A stretch of DNA of 33,980 bases, taken from assembly GCF_000003815.2 (NCBI RefSeq), contig NC_049997.1:3150403-3184382 (forward strand), written 5' to 3'. Source of the DNA: Branchiostoma floridae (taxonomy: Eukaryota; Chordata; Leptocardii; Amphioxiformes; Branchiostomatidae). The notes beneath the pieces were generated by a model that saw only the letters and a program-made list of their open reading frames with translations, was not told the origin of the DNA and searched no databases. Positions 22,213-32,040 of the stretch are shown here, piece after piece. Both the position numbers and the translations under genes were made by a program. The stretch's first letter is position 1. Each line of letters begins with the position of its first letter.

Positions 22213-22880
22213 CATACATCGTCTCTCTTGTATCAAGTCGAGAAAAGAAGTTCGTGTTCGTAACACCAGATCGACATTTGATGTGTAACGTACACCGACG
22301 TACGCCCAAAAGCAGTTACTCAAGCAACTAGTACTGAATGTAACGTGGAGGCACAGTTGACAATAACCAAGACTAAAATTGCGATCCTAGCGGCCGGCCT
22401 TAGAGTTGCCCCAGCCAGCCATTAACCCCAGCCAGCGATGGTGTAAACACAGACTGATAACTTGACAATGTGTTTCCATACTCATATATATTCAGTCGCC
22501 TGAGTAACTGCTTTTGGGTGTATCTTATTATTACCTGGATGTCCAACCTTCATCGGCATACATCAACATATTTTGCTCAAATCGTATCACACTGATCAAG
22601 GAACAAACACATTTGGTAACATCATGACTTTTTTCGTGGGCAATAAGTGAGGACGAAAATTTCCATTATACAATGCATACAAATTAGTTGGATAACCCAG
22701 AAATATTGGTATTCTTAAAATGTCCCCTTTTCAAATAATCCACAATGTGCGGAAAACATGATCCCTTCGAATCCTTATGAGACTTCTTTCGCAGAATTCC
22801 TGTAATCCAAGAAAGCATTCTGAGAACCGTGTATGAAATATGCATATCGACATAACAAGTGTGAGACCAGTTTACCACTT
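22213..22880. other. Intergenic, nothing firm
   Basis: A minus-strand stretch at 22684-22795 follows an acceptor-like TTGGATTACAG and ends at a stop. It could be a terminal exon but is not tied to any other exon. Confidence 0.35.
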
Positions 22881-22885
22881 ACAGC

Positions 22886-22960
22886 AATTATATCAATCAA
22901 TCAATCTTTATTGCACGACAACTGTAATAGATACAGTGAATGACAAGTTCTAAAAAATAA
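22886..22960 (-). mobile_element. LINE 3' tail, (ATTG)n type
   Basis: On the minus strand, CAATAAAGATTGATTGATTG is a poly(A)-like signal with a short tandem tail. The body may continue toward 23340 but cannot be delimited. Confidence 0.45.
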
Positions 22961-23853
22961 TATCTGGCAATAGCATATAACAGTAGTAAAGAGTTCTATA
23001 TATTAACTAAAAACTAGGCAATGTGCTATCCTATCTGAGTGGTTCGTTTTACTATAGATTGGGATTAAAATCAAATTCAGGAAATTCCGAAATGCAGGCA
23101 TTTACCACCTCAGTATATATGTATGAAATATCTTATACACAGACCTTTCAACTGAGGACAATCCATTTTTATTCTACAGTCTATCAATGTTGCGTTGATC
23201 CGAAACGCCATACAGTACAGTGGCTCGCTAAAGCCATTCTCTATGACTCGTGTGTATGAATACATTGCATGCAATCTTTCCCACTTCAATCTGGGACTAT
23301 AATGTATTGGCAATACAGAATCCACAGGTCCAAACATACTTCAGAGTCAGTCCAAATTGGGTTGCCACTTGACACTGGCTCTCGGATACTTTCTTGACTC
23401 TCGGATACTTTCTTCCCAACCGAAAGATGTATCAAGTGATTGCTGTACATGTAACACCATGATAAATGTAATGAGATAAAGATAAGAAAGGTTGTCCATA
23501 CGTACCTGTTCCTGACGTCATGCCGACAGGAAAAGCTGGCAAAAAACGATAAAAGATGTTATTGACAAGACAATACATACACCTGCATGATATGGATCGA
23601 AGCATACATAAGGTAGGCATTTTCTAAACACCCTTATCTTCAAAACGATTCCTTAGACCGTGATAGAGTCATCGATTCTTTGCAGTTTCAAAAGATCCTT
23701 TGTAGTCTCAAAAAATAGGAAGTTTCACAATCTACAAACACAATGATGAAGTGATTTCCGTATTCAAGGCGGAAAGATCTGTAAGATACATCGGTCCTGA
23801 AGACACGTACATAAAACTAGAAAGGCCGACATTTGCTTAGGAGCAAATACAGC
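22961..23853. other. Intergenic, possible LINE body and one candidate mini-exon
   Basis: A 30-bp segment at 23506-23535 on the minus strand is bounded by TTTTTTGCCAG and CAG|GTACG. Read in phase 0 it would end exon d of the neighbouring gene with LFLSA and a stop. This is weak evidence. Nothing else was recognised. Confidence 0.3.
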
Positions 23854-24903
23854 ATATTGCAATCCATCTTCATCCTTGAAAAAATCCCCAAATTCAACAA
23901 TTTGAAGTAATGTTTGCTCAAAGGGAAAATGAAGCACTGTGGGCACTTGTTCTACACACCTTCATGCCGAATTTTAGGTCATTTGGTTTACATACAAGGG
24001 CATAGGAGCCAAAAATATACATTTTTTAGTTAAAAATGGCTAAAAATCCCAAAATAGCTCATTTTATAAGTGCTCTATGAAGAAAGTGTTGATGGGGTCC
24101 TGTTGTCATATGTCCAATTTACCTTTGTACCAAATTTCAGGTCATTTGGTTTACATACAAGGGCATAGAAGCCAAAAATATACATTTTCAGTCAAAAATG
24201 ACTGAAAACCCCAAAATAACTAATTTTTGAAGTGATCTATGAAGAACGTGGCAACGGGGTCCTGTGACCATATGCTCAATGCACCTCTGTACCAAATTTC
24301 AGGTCATTTGGTTTCTATACAAGGGCATAGGAGCAAAAAATATACAGTTTTAGTCAAAAATGGCCAAAAACCCTAAAATAACTCATTTTTGGAGTAAACA
24401 ATGAATTAAGTGTTGATGGGGATATGTGGTCATATGTCAAACGCACCTATGTACCAAATTTCAGGTCATTTGGTTTTAATACAAGGGCATAGGGGCCAAA
24501 AATATACATTTTTAGTCAAAAATGGCCAAAAACCCCAAAATAGCTCATTTTTGAAGTGATCTATGAAGAAAGTGTTGATAGTTTTCTGTGCTCATATGTC
24601 CAATGCACCTCTGTACCAAATTTCAGTTCATTAGCTTGTAATACCAGGGCACAGGGGCCCAAAATATACATATTTTGTCTAAAAATGACCAAAAACCCTA
24701 AATATCATAAAATCTAAGGCCTCTATCAAAAAAGTGAAAAAAACACCTGGGGGTATTTGCTATCCCTACCTCCATGCCAAATTTCAGCTCATTTGGCCCA
24801 AAAATGAAAAAGTTGAATCAATTTGAAGATTTGACAGGAGAAGAAGAAGAAACCAAGGAAAAACAATATATTGCAATCCCATACTATGTATGGATTGCAA
24901 TAT
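23854..24903. mobile_element. TIR element carrying a 162-bp satellite array
   Basis: A 14-bp perfect terminal inverted repeat ATATTGCAATCCAT (23854-23867 and 24890-24903) bounds 1050 bp that is mostly a tandem array. The right end also has a hairpin of ATTGCAATCC/GGATTGCAAT. It is non-coding, probably non-autonomous. Confidence 0.65.
23945..24800. repeat. Satellite array, period about 162 bp, six units
   Basis: The motif AGGTCATTTGG or its variants begins at 23976, 24139, 24301, 24463, 24625 and 24786, giving spacings of 163, 162, 162, 162 and 161. Each unit also has ACAAGGGCATAGG and AAAATATACAT. The last unit is the most diverged. Confidence 0.92.
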
Positions 24904-24957
24904 AAATAGGGACACAATCAAAACTAATGACGGTTCTCCGACAGGCTAAATAAGTCT

Positions 24958-25156
24958 TAGTCTCTACCAGACTCCGGATCGCTGGAAAATCGTAGACATG
25001 GAACAAATAGAGAGGAATATAACCGGCCAGGGAACAGCACGCGATCCACGAGCGAGCGAGCTGTTCCCTGGCCGGTTATATTCCTCTGGCCGGCTTACTC
25101 CTCTATTTGTTAAATTTCTACGATTTTTCCAGCGATCCGGAGTCTGGTAGAGACTA
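24958..25156. mobile_element. Foldback MITE, CTCTACCAGACT family, with 9-bp target duplication
   Basis: TIR TAGTCTCTACCAGACTCCGG, with near-identical arms to 15380-15563 and a slightly longer GAGCGAGCGAG centre. Flanks AATAAGTCT (24949-24957) and AATAAATCT (25157-25165) match 8 of 9. Confidence 0.88.
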
Positions 25157-25165
25157 AATAAATCT

Positions 25166-25630
25166 GATCTTCAGGTCCCTACGGTGACAGAAGCAGTATC
25201 CATATGCATTGGCCGACCATTAACAATATCCCACCGGCCCCCGTAGGATATTATTGGGCCATGGATATTGTGCTGCTATCGTATGTGTCTGCAAGGAGCA
25301 ATAACTCAATCAACTGGATATGATTTTGGAACGACCATAATCGGTCGGCTCCGTCTATCGGCAGCGAGGTGGCGACCAGCATCCGCTATCTTTCCTAAGT
25401 GTCACTGACGAAACGTATTGGATGCTATCTGCAACGTCCAAGCGTTTTTAAGATAGATTCAGTTGCTTGAGTAACTGCTATTTGTCATAACTTATCATCT
25501 TGATGTCTACTCTTCATCGGCGCACCGTACATATCTGCTTGGGGATCATAATAAGTCATTTTCTTCACGTTTGGTCAGCGAAAACGAGATAAACGCAAAC
25601 CGATAGACCCCAGATGGGAACAGCATGCAA
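25166..25630. other. Non-coding, nothing recognised
   Basis: No exon or repeat that I can support before the 140-bp duplication. Confidence 0.4.
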
Positions 25631-26050
25631 CAATTATCATCGCAGAAGAAACCCTAGAGTACCTCCGTGATGCTTGACCTCCTCGCCATTGCCCTGCCGT
25701 GCATCTTGTGCATAGGAGCGGCAGAAAATTTTCCCTGGTCATCGTCTTAAGATTGCTCAAGCCTCAATTATTATAATTCCAGAAATACACTACCTCCTTG
25801 ACCTCCTCACCATTCCCCTGTCATATAGGAGCAGCAAAGCGAGAGGACTCGGCGCCCCAATGCCCAGGAAATATTCTCTGTTCATCGCCGTCTGATTACT
25901 CAAGCCTAAATTATCATAATTCCAGAAAAGAACCTACCTCCTTGACCTCATCTCCATTCCCCTGCCATCCTGCGCATAGGAGCAGCAGAGCGAGCAGACT
26001 CAGCGCACCCATGCCCAGGAAATATTCCCTGTTCATCGCCCTCTGATTGC
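25631..26050. repeat. Three tandem 140-bp units spanning exon d of the unrecognised gene
   Basis: Units begin near 25631, 25771 and 25911. The rightmost copy includes the 3' part of exon d and its donor. The two copies beyond it still resemble GLSNQxAMNREYFLG coding sequence in frame at first. The middle copy is 7 bp shorter in the transmembrane-coding part, which shifts the frame. The leftmost copy is deleted further. All three keep GAG|GTA at the equivalent donor position. Confidence 0.8.
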
Positions 26051-29000
26051 TCAAGCCTCGGATGAACAGAACAGGGTCCCCGATGACCTCACCCCCGACA
26101 ACCTCCCTCAGCTGGGCCTTGCTCCTCGTTACAACCTGGAGGAAAGGTGGTCTTGTGATTAGGGTGGCCAATTTAGAATCTAGGACTCGATACCAGAGGC
26201 TGATTTGACTACATCTTTCAATCTAACAGCTCTTATACCAGACCAAATTTATTTGTTGCTTCTCAGATTTTTTTTTCAGGTCGACAAAAAATAGGCGTTT
26301 TTTTAAACTCTGGGGTGAAGATATACGACTTGAATAACACAGACTGGGAAGTTTAATGGCACGTTTTATACAATGAATCCCTTCCTTTGATTTGTTACTA
26401 ATGTTCTGAATAAAAGACATCATCGCGCAACTGCGGGCAGACGACATGCCAAACTACATACGAATGCTGCAAAGAAAACATTTTTCCTTTATTCTCTGTA
26501 TGATCAATAGAAATTTTGTGTTAATGTGATCAGTTGACCCCTCACCTCCTCCATGCAAGCTCGACCTCCCAAAAGCGGCCTTGAAGGCCGATGGAGTATA
26601 TCGAGTTGAAAGAAAGGCACAAACAAACAAACAAACAAACAAACAAACAAAAACATAGAGATACAGATGCGAACACTCATCACTTCGGACAACAACAATA
26701 CTTTGGCTTCGGAGGTTACCCCCGTCACAGAGTAACAAACAAACGACATGCTTGAGGAGGCTGGCAGATACTAAAATGACCCTCTAACAGGCAATTATGG
26801 GCATACTACACTTTCAAAATTGAATAAAGGTAAAAACAAATAAACAAATAAACAAACAAACAAAGACCTGTTTGAGGAGGCTTCCCGGAAAGGTCCATGA
26901 GCTACAGTCGAAGGTTGCATAGTAGCCGATAACTGTGGTGCCCCTCTCCGTGCCGAACGGGAACTGCGGGGCGGGGTGGACCGTGATCAGACTAACATTG
27001 CCGTCCACCCACTCTAGTATCCTGCGGGGAAACAATGAGTAAGATAAACAGAGGATTAGTGAGATATTTACCTGTATATTTGGTAGACAAAATGAAATCG
27101 CTAGGTATCATGTATATTGCGGTTTAAAACCACCGGCTCGTCAATGGACTTGGTATCCCTAAATTCACTGTTTTCAAAACAACGGATATAGGTTACCACC
27201 CGAATAAAGGTGAACTAGCTTGACATCAGAAATCTGAGAGAGAATGCATTTGGGAGAAATATACTGTATCGAAAATTTCAAATAGTACAACTTCTGCAGA
27301 TAAATAGTTAACTTTACGTTACAAGTTTGGTAGAGATGAAAATTACGATATGAATTTGGTTGGTAACGAGTTCGACAAATTCTTATCTTCAAACTTGCTT
27401 AACTACATGTATATGTTCATTTGATGACAATCTATTGGGAAACTTCAGAGATAAAGATTTATCGTGTGTACTTGACGATAATCTACCAATTTATATTCAA
27501 AAATGATCTGCACAAAGTTCCTGCAATCCCTCCCAAATTCCAAGGACGTCCTTAAAATTACAACTGGATATGAAAATTACGTTTCAACCTATGGGCGTAT
27601 TTTTGCTGCTCGCATCAGTAAATCTTTGTCTAGACATGGATTTTTGTTATGAAACCCGCTCAGGTTATATGATATGTCGTTCTGGTTGTTGTTTTAGTCT
27701 AACGATAATCCATCACAGACAGCCCAAGGCTGTACTGCCTCAAATAGGGTCAAAATTTGTCCCTTGAAACTAACGACATTTATTGGGGGTGGGTGATTCC
27801 GTAGACTCCCTGTGGATCGTTACATGGTTAGTCTTGATTATTCTTCCTAAGGCCATATTGATTGGATTGAATGGATAACATCCTCTGTGAATATCAAAAC
27901 TGATGCGAGCGTACGAATAAAAAAGTTTGGCAAAAAATTGCCTTCATTATGAAATCTTTGGTACGAGGGGCGTTCAATAAGTAATAACTCTGACTCATTT
28001 CCCATAGCAGGAGATTACTGAAACTTGGCACAGTTATTAGTCTTTCTCTTCATAGGAACCACCCAGAGTTGTGTATTTCTCCCATCGTTTGATGCAGCTC
28101 TGGACACCGTTTTTGTAGGACATCCCAGGTTAGTCCTCAAATAGATGCCTCATCAATGACAGAAGAGGAACGACCAGGTCTGGGAGCTGTTTCCACAGAC
28201 TTCCGGCCATGTTTGAATTCAGGATGCCAGCGTTTTACAAGGCCATATGATGGGGCATCATCACCATAAGTTTCTTTCATTTCATCAAAAGTCTCCTTTG
28301 GTGTGCGTCCTTTCAAATACAAAAACCGGATCACTGCGCGACACTCAACTGACTCCATTTCACACCTGGTCCATTTCACACCTAACTCAGTTCAAACACC
28401 AGTAAATCAGAAACCACAGTTCAGAGCTCTTTTTTGCAACATAAACTCTGGAGATATGAATCATTACACTACAAAATTTCATTTAGATCAGACAACTGGA
28501 AGTGGGTCAGAGTTATTACTTATTGACCGCCCCTCGTAAAGTACATGTAGTCTGGAAGGCTAAACAATGACAAACACAGAGTATTGAATGCTTAACAATT
28601 AATTCTTCATTTTTGTTTTCACAGTACTAGTCTTCTTCTTTGACATTGGAATTGACGTTGACATTAGTGTATGTTTCCCGATATATTTCTTTTCATCATC
28701 TACGGCATATATTCGCTTCTTTTACAGCCACTTTGTACGATTGAAAGCATGGGAGAAAACTTTTATTTATTTCTGAAAACGGACAAAAATAGATGTCATC
28801 CATATAATCAAATTAACATGGCCTTATCGTGTCCATATCCGTAATCTTATGATACCTTACCTGTGGTCGTTTTGCGTGATTGCGATGTCCCGTAGCGTTG
28901 TGATTGTCGCCTCTGTGAGCAAGGCTGCTACAAGTTTGTCTTTCTGCTTCGTCATCTGTAGGTATAACGTTAAATGTGGTATCTCATTGCACTTGGGACA

Positions 29001-30687
29001 CTGGTGCGGCACTGCGGGGTTCGATCACTCAACGAATGTCAGAGATAAAGAAGGAGTTTTCTTACGTTTTGTATATTTTGTTGTCTTCTAAGTTATACTT
29101 TTACGTATTACGCAATATCGAAATTGTAGATATTGGCGAAAATAACACAACATTGCTACAGTGAACAAACCCCGCAGTGCCGCACAGGTGCCCCAAGTGC
29201 AGTGAGATACAACTTTTAGACTTAAGTGCAGTTCATCTAAATATCAATGCCGAACTTTACATATTTACAATTACTTTATTACAAAAAGTATCGTAATTCT
29301 TATCACCATAATTATATTTCAAAATCAAGGCAGTTTATATTGGATTTTTATGCATTTGCATGTCTGCAACGGATATATCACAAGGCAATAAATCGAGGTT
29401 TTAATTACTTTAGTTGTAAAACAGTCCCTATAAACCAACTCTACTGCGGTTTATAATGCCAAAGGTATACGTAAGTTAGAAACTGCATATCTGTAACAGT
29501 AACGTCTGTCTCGTTAGCGTTGAAACCCTAACTAGACATACATCATTAAGTGATATCTCACTGCACTTGGGGCATTGTGCGGCACTGCGGGGTTCTACTT
29601 CTAAGCCGGCTTCACTCCTCTGCCAGCTTTTATACTATCTTATGCTGCCTTAGGATCTGCTTGGAGATTAGGGTTGCTTAACTGTGGCACTGTTGTGTTA
29701 TTTTCGCCGATAGTAAAAGTAGAAGTGTGAATTTGAAGACAACAAAAGACACAAAACGTAAGAAATTTAAAATTCGTTGGGTAATCTTTCGAACCCCACA
29801 GCGCCGCACCGGTGCCCCAAGTGCTGAGTGAGATACATGTACCACCTTCCCAACCATGCGCACATGTATGTACAATGTATGATTTGAAAGATCCAATTGC
29901 AAAATACATTGTAGGCGCTTCACCCCTGCTCATGTCGATGCAACTACACGACACAATTTCATATATATTCAGATCCAGTCCATACGGATTGCCTTGTATC
30001 GATCGCACGGAACTAATAAGGGAGGCTTTACAGGTGTTCCAGACAGACTTGACTTGCTGAGCTTCCGGAATTTGCACCGTCACATAAAAGGGAAAATGTT
30101 CGCGGTGGTTTTATTTTCGCGGGTTTCGCGTTGACCGTTTCACCGCAAACTTAAACCGCTGCGAACAATAATGCAGCATGTCAGTTTTAACTGCGAACTC
30201 AAAACTCGCCGCAAACACTACATTTTCTCCTTTTTGAGATTAAATCCCTGCCTAAATTTCCCCTTTTCTCCGGTACTGTAAATGCAGAAATGTTCGCGGT
30301 TTTCGCGAGGCAGTCTTACCGCGAACTTAAAACCACGGCGACCATTTTTCCATCATTACAATATGTGATTACGGTGTAACACTAACGCGAAATTAAATCC
30401 CGCGAACTAAAATACATTTACAGTATTTACTCCTTGTTAAGTGCCTCAAATATGAAAACACTTCAAGCTTCGTCATTCTACAAGATTCCTGATATGCCAG
30501 TGTGACGAACATGAATGGCACGAACATCAAAGGAATGCAAAGAAATTGTCTCTTAAAGCCTGCACAGCTTACCTTATGCCTTTGGATGTCGACCTCAAAA
30601 ATGACCGTGTTTCCCTTCTGACGGTACGCCCTGTCCTCGCCATGTCCCGCTTTCTGTTCTATATCTGTGGCGATAGATACAAGGTTA
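25938..30687 (-). CDS. Unrecognised multi-exon gene, probable membrane protein (partial)
   Basis: Four minus-strand exons fit together by splice site and phase. Exon a ends at 30573 (AAG|GTAAGC, phase 0); its 5' edge is uncertain, at 30687 or 30664. Exon b is 28955-28861 (CAG before an in-phase ATG; donor CAG|GTAAGG, phase 2). Exon c is 27021-26868 (51 codons plus one base; donor CAG|GTCTTT). Exon d is 26135-25938 (66 codons; donor GAG|GTAGGT). The joined reading frame stays open. Exon c encodes ILEWVDGNVSLITVHP and a VIGYYATFDC stretch. Exon d encodes RSKAQLREVVGGEVIGD and then one strong hydrophobic segment (YFLGMGALSLLALLLLCAG), preceded by basic residues and followed by an acidic tail, so a single-pass C-terminal anchor is likely. 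I do not recognise the family. The 5' end is missing. If exon d is not spliced, a stop at about 25914-25916 would end the protein eight codons on. Confidence 0.6.
26741..26885. repeat. Partial duplication of the 3' edge of exon c with CAAA repeats
   Basis: About 30 bp covering the end of exon c and the start of the intron (GAGGAGGCT flanked by CAAA repeats) occurs at 26861-26885 and again at 26741-26765. Longer (CAAA)n runs lie at 26622-26651 and 26836-26862. It was probably generated by slippage or unequal exchange through the CAAA tracts. Confidence 0.5.
27030..27960. other. Intron of the unrecognised gene, no repeat recognised
   Basis: Lies between exon c and mariner copy B. AT-rich, without splice-bounded frames. 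Confidence 0.4.
27964..28536 (-). mobile_element. Mariner-type deletion derivative, copy B
   Basis: 573 bp, TIRs starting CGAGGGGCG with TCAATAAGTAATAACTC, flanked by TA (27962-27963, 28537-28538). The minus strand encodes the mariner helix-turn-helix part (CRAVIRFLYLKGRTPKETF, GDDAPSYGLVKRWHPEFK). After an IDEASI stretch it jumps to the C-terminal end, at the same junction as copy A. It therefore belongs to the same non-autonomous family and lies in an intron of the unrecognised gene. Confidence 0.85.
28979..29210. mobile_element. MITE with GTATCTCA(C/T)TGCACTTGG ends
   Basis: The left GTATCTCATTGCACTTGGG...GCGGCACTGCGGGGTT pairs with the inverted right end at 29171-29210. It is an intronic insertion starting only 22 bp upstream of the exon b acceptor. 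Similar ends recur at 29553, 29836, 33431 and 33912. Confidence 0.8.
29553..29836. mobile_element. Second TATCTCACTGCACTTGG element, with nested insertion
   Basis: Ends resemble 28979-29210, and inner CGAAAATAACACAAC is shared. A half copy of the CTCCAAGCAGATCC hairpin element (29622-29670) lies within it, so the insertions are nested. Confidence 0.75.
30090..30240. repeat. CGCGAA-rich diverged repeat
   Basis: Repeated TTCGCGGT and GCGAACTCAAAAC-type motifs in both orientations resemble the interior of the element at 30276-30423. Borders unclear. Confidence 0.5.
30276..30423. mobile_element. MITE with CTGTAAATG ends and TA target duplication
   Basis: Left CTGTAAATGCAGAAATGTTCGCGG is inverted relative to CATTTACAG on the right. 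TA flanks both sides (30274-30275, 30424-30425). It is 148 bp and fits a Tc1/mariner/pogo-mobilised MITE. Confidence 0.75.
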
Positions 30688-30725
30688 CTGTAAAGACTGG
30701 CTATGAAATCACTTTTTTCACAGTA

Positions 30726-30899
30726 CAGTAGAAGCCGCTTAATTGCACGGCCTATTTGCCAGTGAATTTGGTGCAATTATCCGCCTGGTGCAATAATGCG
30801 AAGTTATCTAGCTGGACCGCACCGGTTTGGGATTCAGGGATTCCGTGCAGTTAACAGAAGTGTGCGTTAATCCGATGTGCAATTAACTGGCTTCCACTG
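30726..30899. mobile_element. Pogo-like MITE
   Basis: TIR CAGTAGAAGCCGCTTAATTG pairs with CAATTAACTGGCTTCCACTG and is flanked by TA on both sides. The end sequence resembles pogo/Tigger ends. It is 174 bp, inserted about 40 bp upstream of the exon a acceptor region. Confidence 0.75.
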
Positions 30900-30904
30900 T
30901 ACAA

Positions 30905-31740
30905 CACTTTTCTGCACTATGTGGTTATAAACACAGTAATTCAAGGACTCTGATTGGCTGAGAGGTAGCGGCCATGATCTACGTCATTATAAATAACATT
31001 TAGGTCTATCAAAATCTTGACCGTAACTTTGTTATGTAGCTCAATCTTTTTTTTTCTTTCCACTTGCAATTGTTTTGAAAGAACAAAAGTAAATGTTAAA
31101 ACGATAACAAACCTATAAATTCCTGTACGTCTTCACATCAATTTACTTACTATATTTCAGTAGCCACAGAATGCTTCTATGAAGAAGAAATAAACAACAT
31201 ACAAATACTGCGCCCTTAGATAAAAAGAAAATATCACTGCAATGTGCGAGCTATTTTCTGCACTGCGTATCGCGCTGACTATAGCACATATCGATCCTAT
31301 ATACAACACCTGAAATGATTGCAAAAGACCATTGAAGTCGTCTATGGTACATAAACATTTCTATTACATTTTGAGCATTCATATCACACTATGTTTCAAA
31401 CGTAACCGTCAAGGGTAAACATTAACGATCGAATCGTGCCTATAGACGCTTATACCCGCGTTCCACCGTGACAGACTCCACATAACATGTGACATTTCAT
31501 TTCAGCGGGGCTTTAACGGTACGAGGCCGGGGTGGCATTTAATGACCAGCCAACATGCGCGACGCAGCGTATTTCAGCTCCCGGTCGGCAGTTACCGTAA
31601 ATCGTCACAACTTCCATCGATTTTTGATCCGTGTCATCATTCAGTGCCGGGAACACGGATTGGGCTTGTCCGTCATTACTCGGCCACTTTTGCTGTGATG
31701 TTACAATCAACTTTGCCGTAAAAGTGATCACCGTATACAC
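30905..31740. other. Non-coding, possible 5' region of the unrecognised gene
   Basis: A GC-richer patch at 31510-31720 has a 75-codon minus-strand frame, including an ATG followed by a donor-like GTAACT. It could be a first exon, but nothing confirms it. Confidence 0.3.
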
Positions 31741-31743
31741 TTA

Positions 31744-31997
31744 GACCCCCTTTCCATAGACGGCGATCGCGATGCGCTCTCACTGCGACCTAAATAGGAT
31801 ATGTGCAACCTTTCATTTCTTACTGGGAATATCAGACAGCATGTAAAAGTGAGACCAAGAGGACAACAAAACACACAAAGTGTAAAAGATTCGTTTTTTA
31901 TCTATACAATTCGTCATGTCAATCTGTCCACTAGGACAGATTGACGAATTGACGCAGAGAGAGCGCGGCGAGAGCGCCGTCCTAGTGGAAAGCGGGT
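31744..31997. mobile_element. Inverted-repeat element with CCCNCTTTCCA ends
   Basis: CCCCCTTTCCATAGACGGCG and CGCCGTCCTAGTGGAAAGCGGG-type ends are inverted, with GCGCTCTC-type arms inside. Includes a 12-bp-arm hairpin at 31918-31945 (GTCAATCTGTCC). Target duplication not clear. Confidence 0.6.
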
Positions 31998-32040
31998 ATT
32001 AACGACACAAAATCTTATTACTAACATTACGTTTGTAGGT

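Noticed and set aside
22684-22795. Terminal exon after an acceptor-like TTGGATTACAG
   Set aside because: No partner exon in a matching phase could be shown, and the peptide has no known signature.
23506-23535. Mini-exon completing the unrecognised gene
   Set aside because: The splice sites look fair, but a 30-bp exon 2.4 kb away with an immediate stop is not enough evidence. Noted only as a candidate.
23945-24800. CRISPR-like array
   Set aside because: The whole 162-bp unit is repeated, without unique spacers, in eukaryotic DNA. It is a satellite.
29640-30083. 147-codon minus-strand frame as an exon of the unrecognised gene
   Set aside because: Half of it is MITE sequence. The part at 29920-30080 has no good GT donor. 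It could hide an exon, but I cannot support one.
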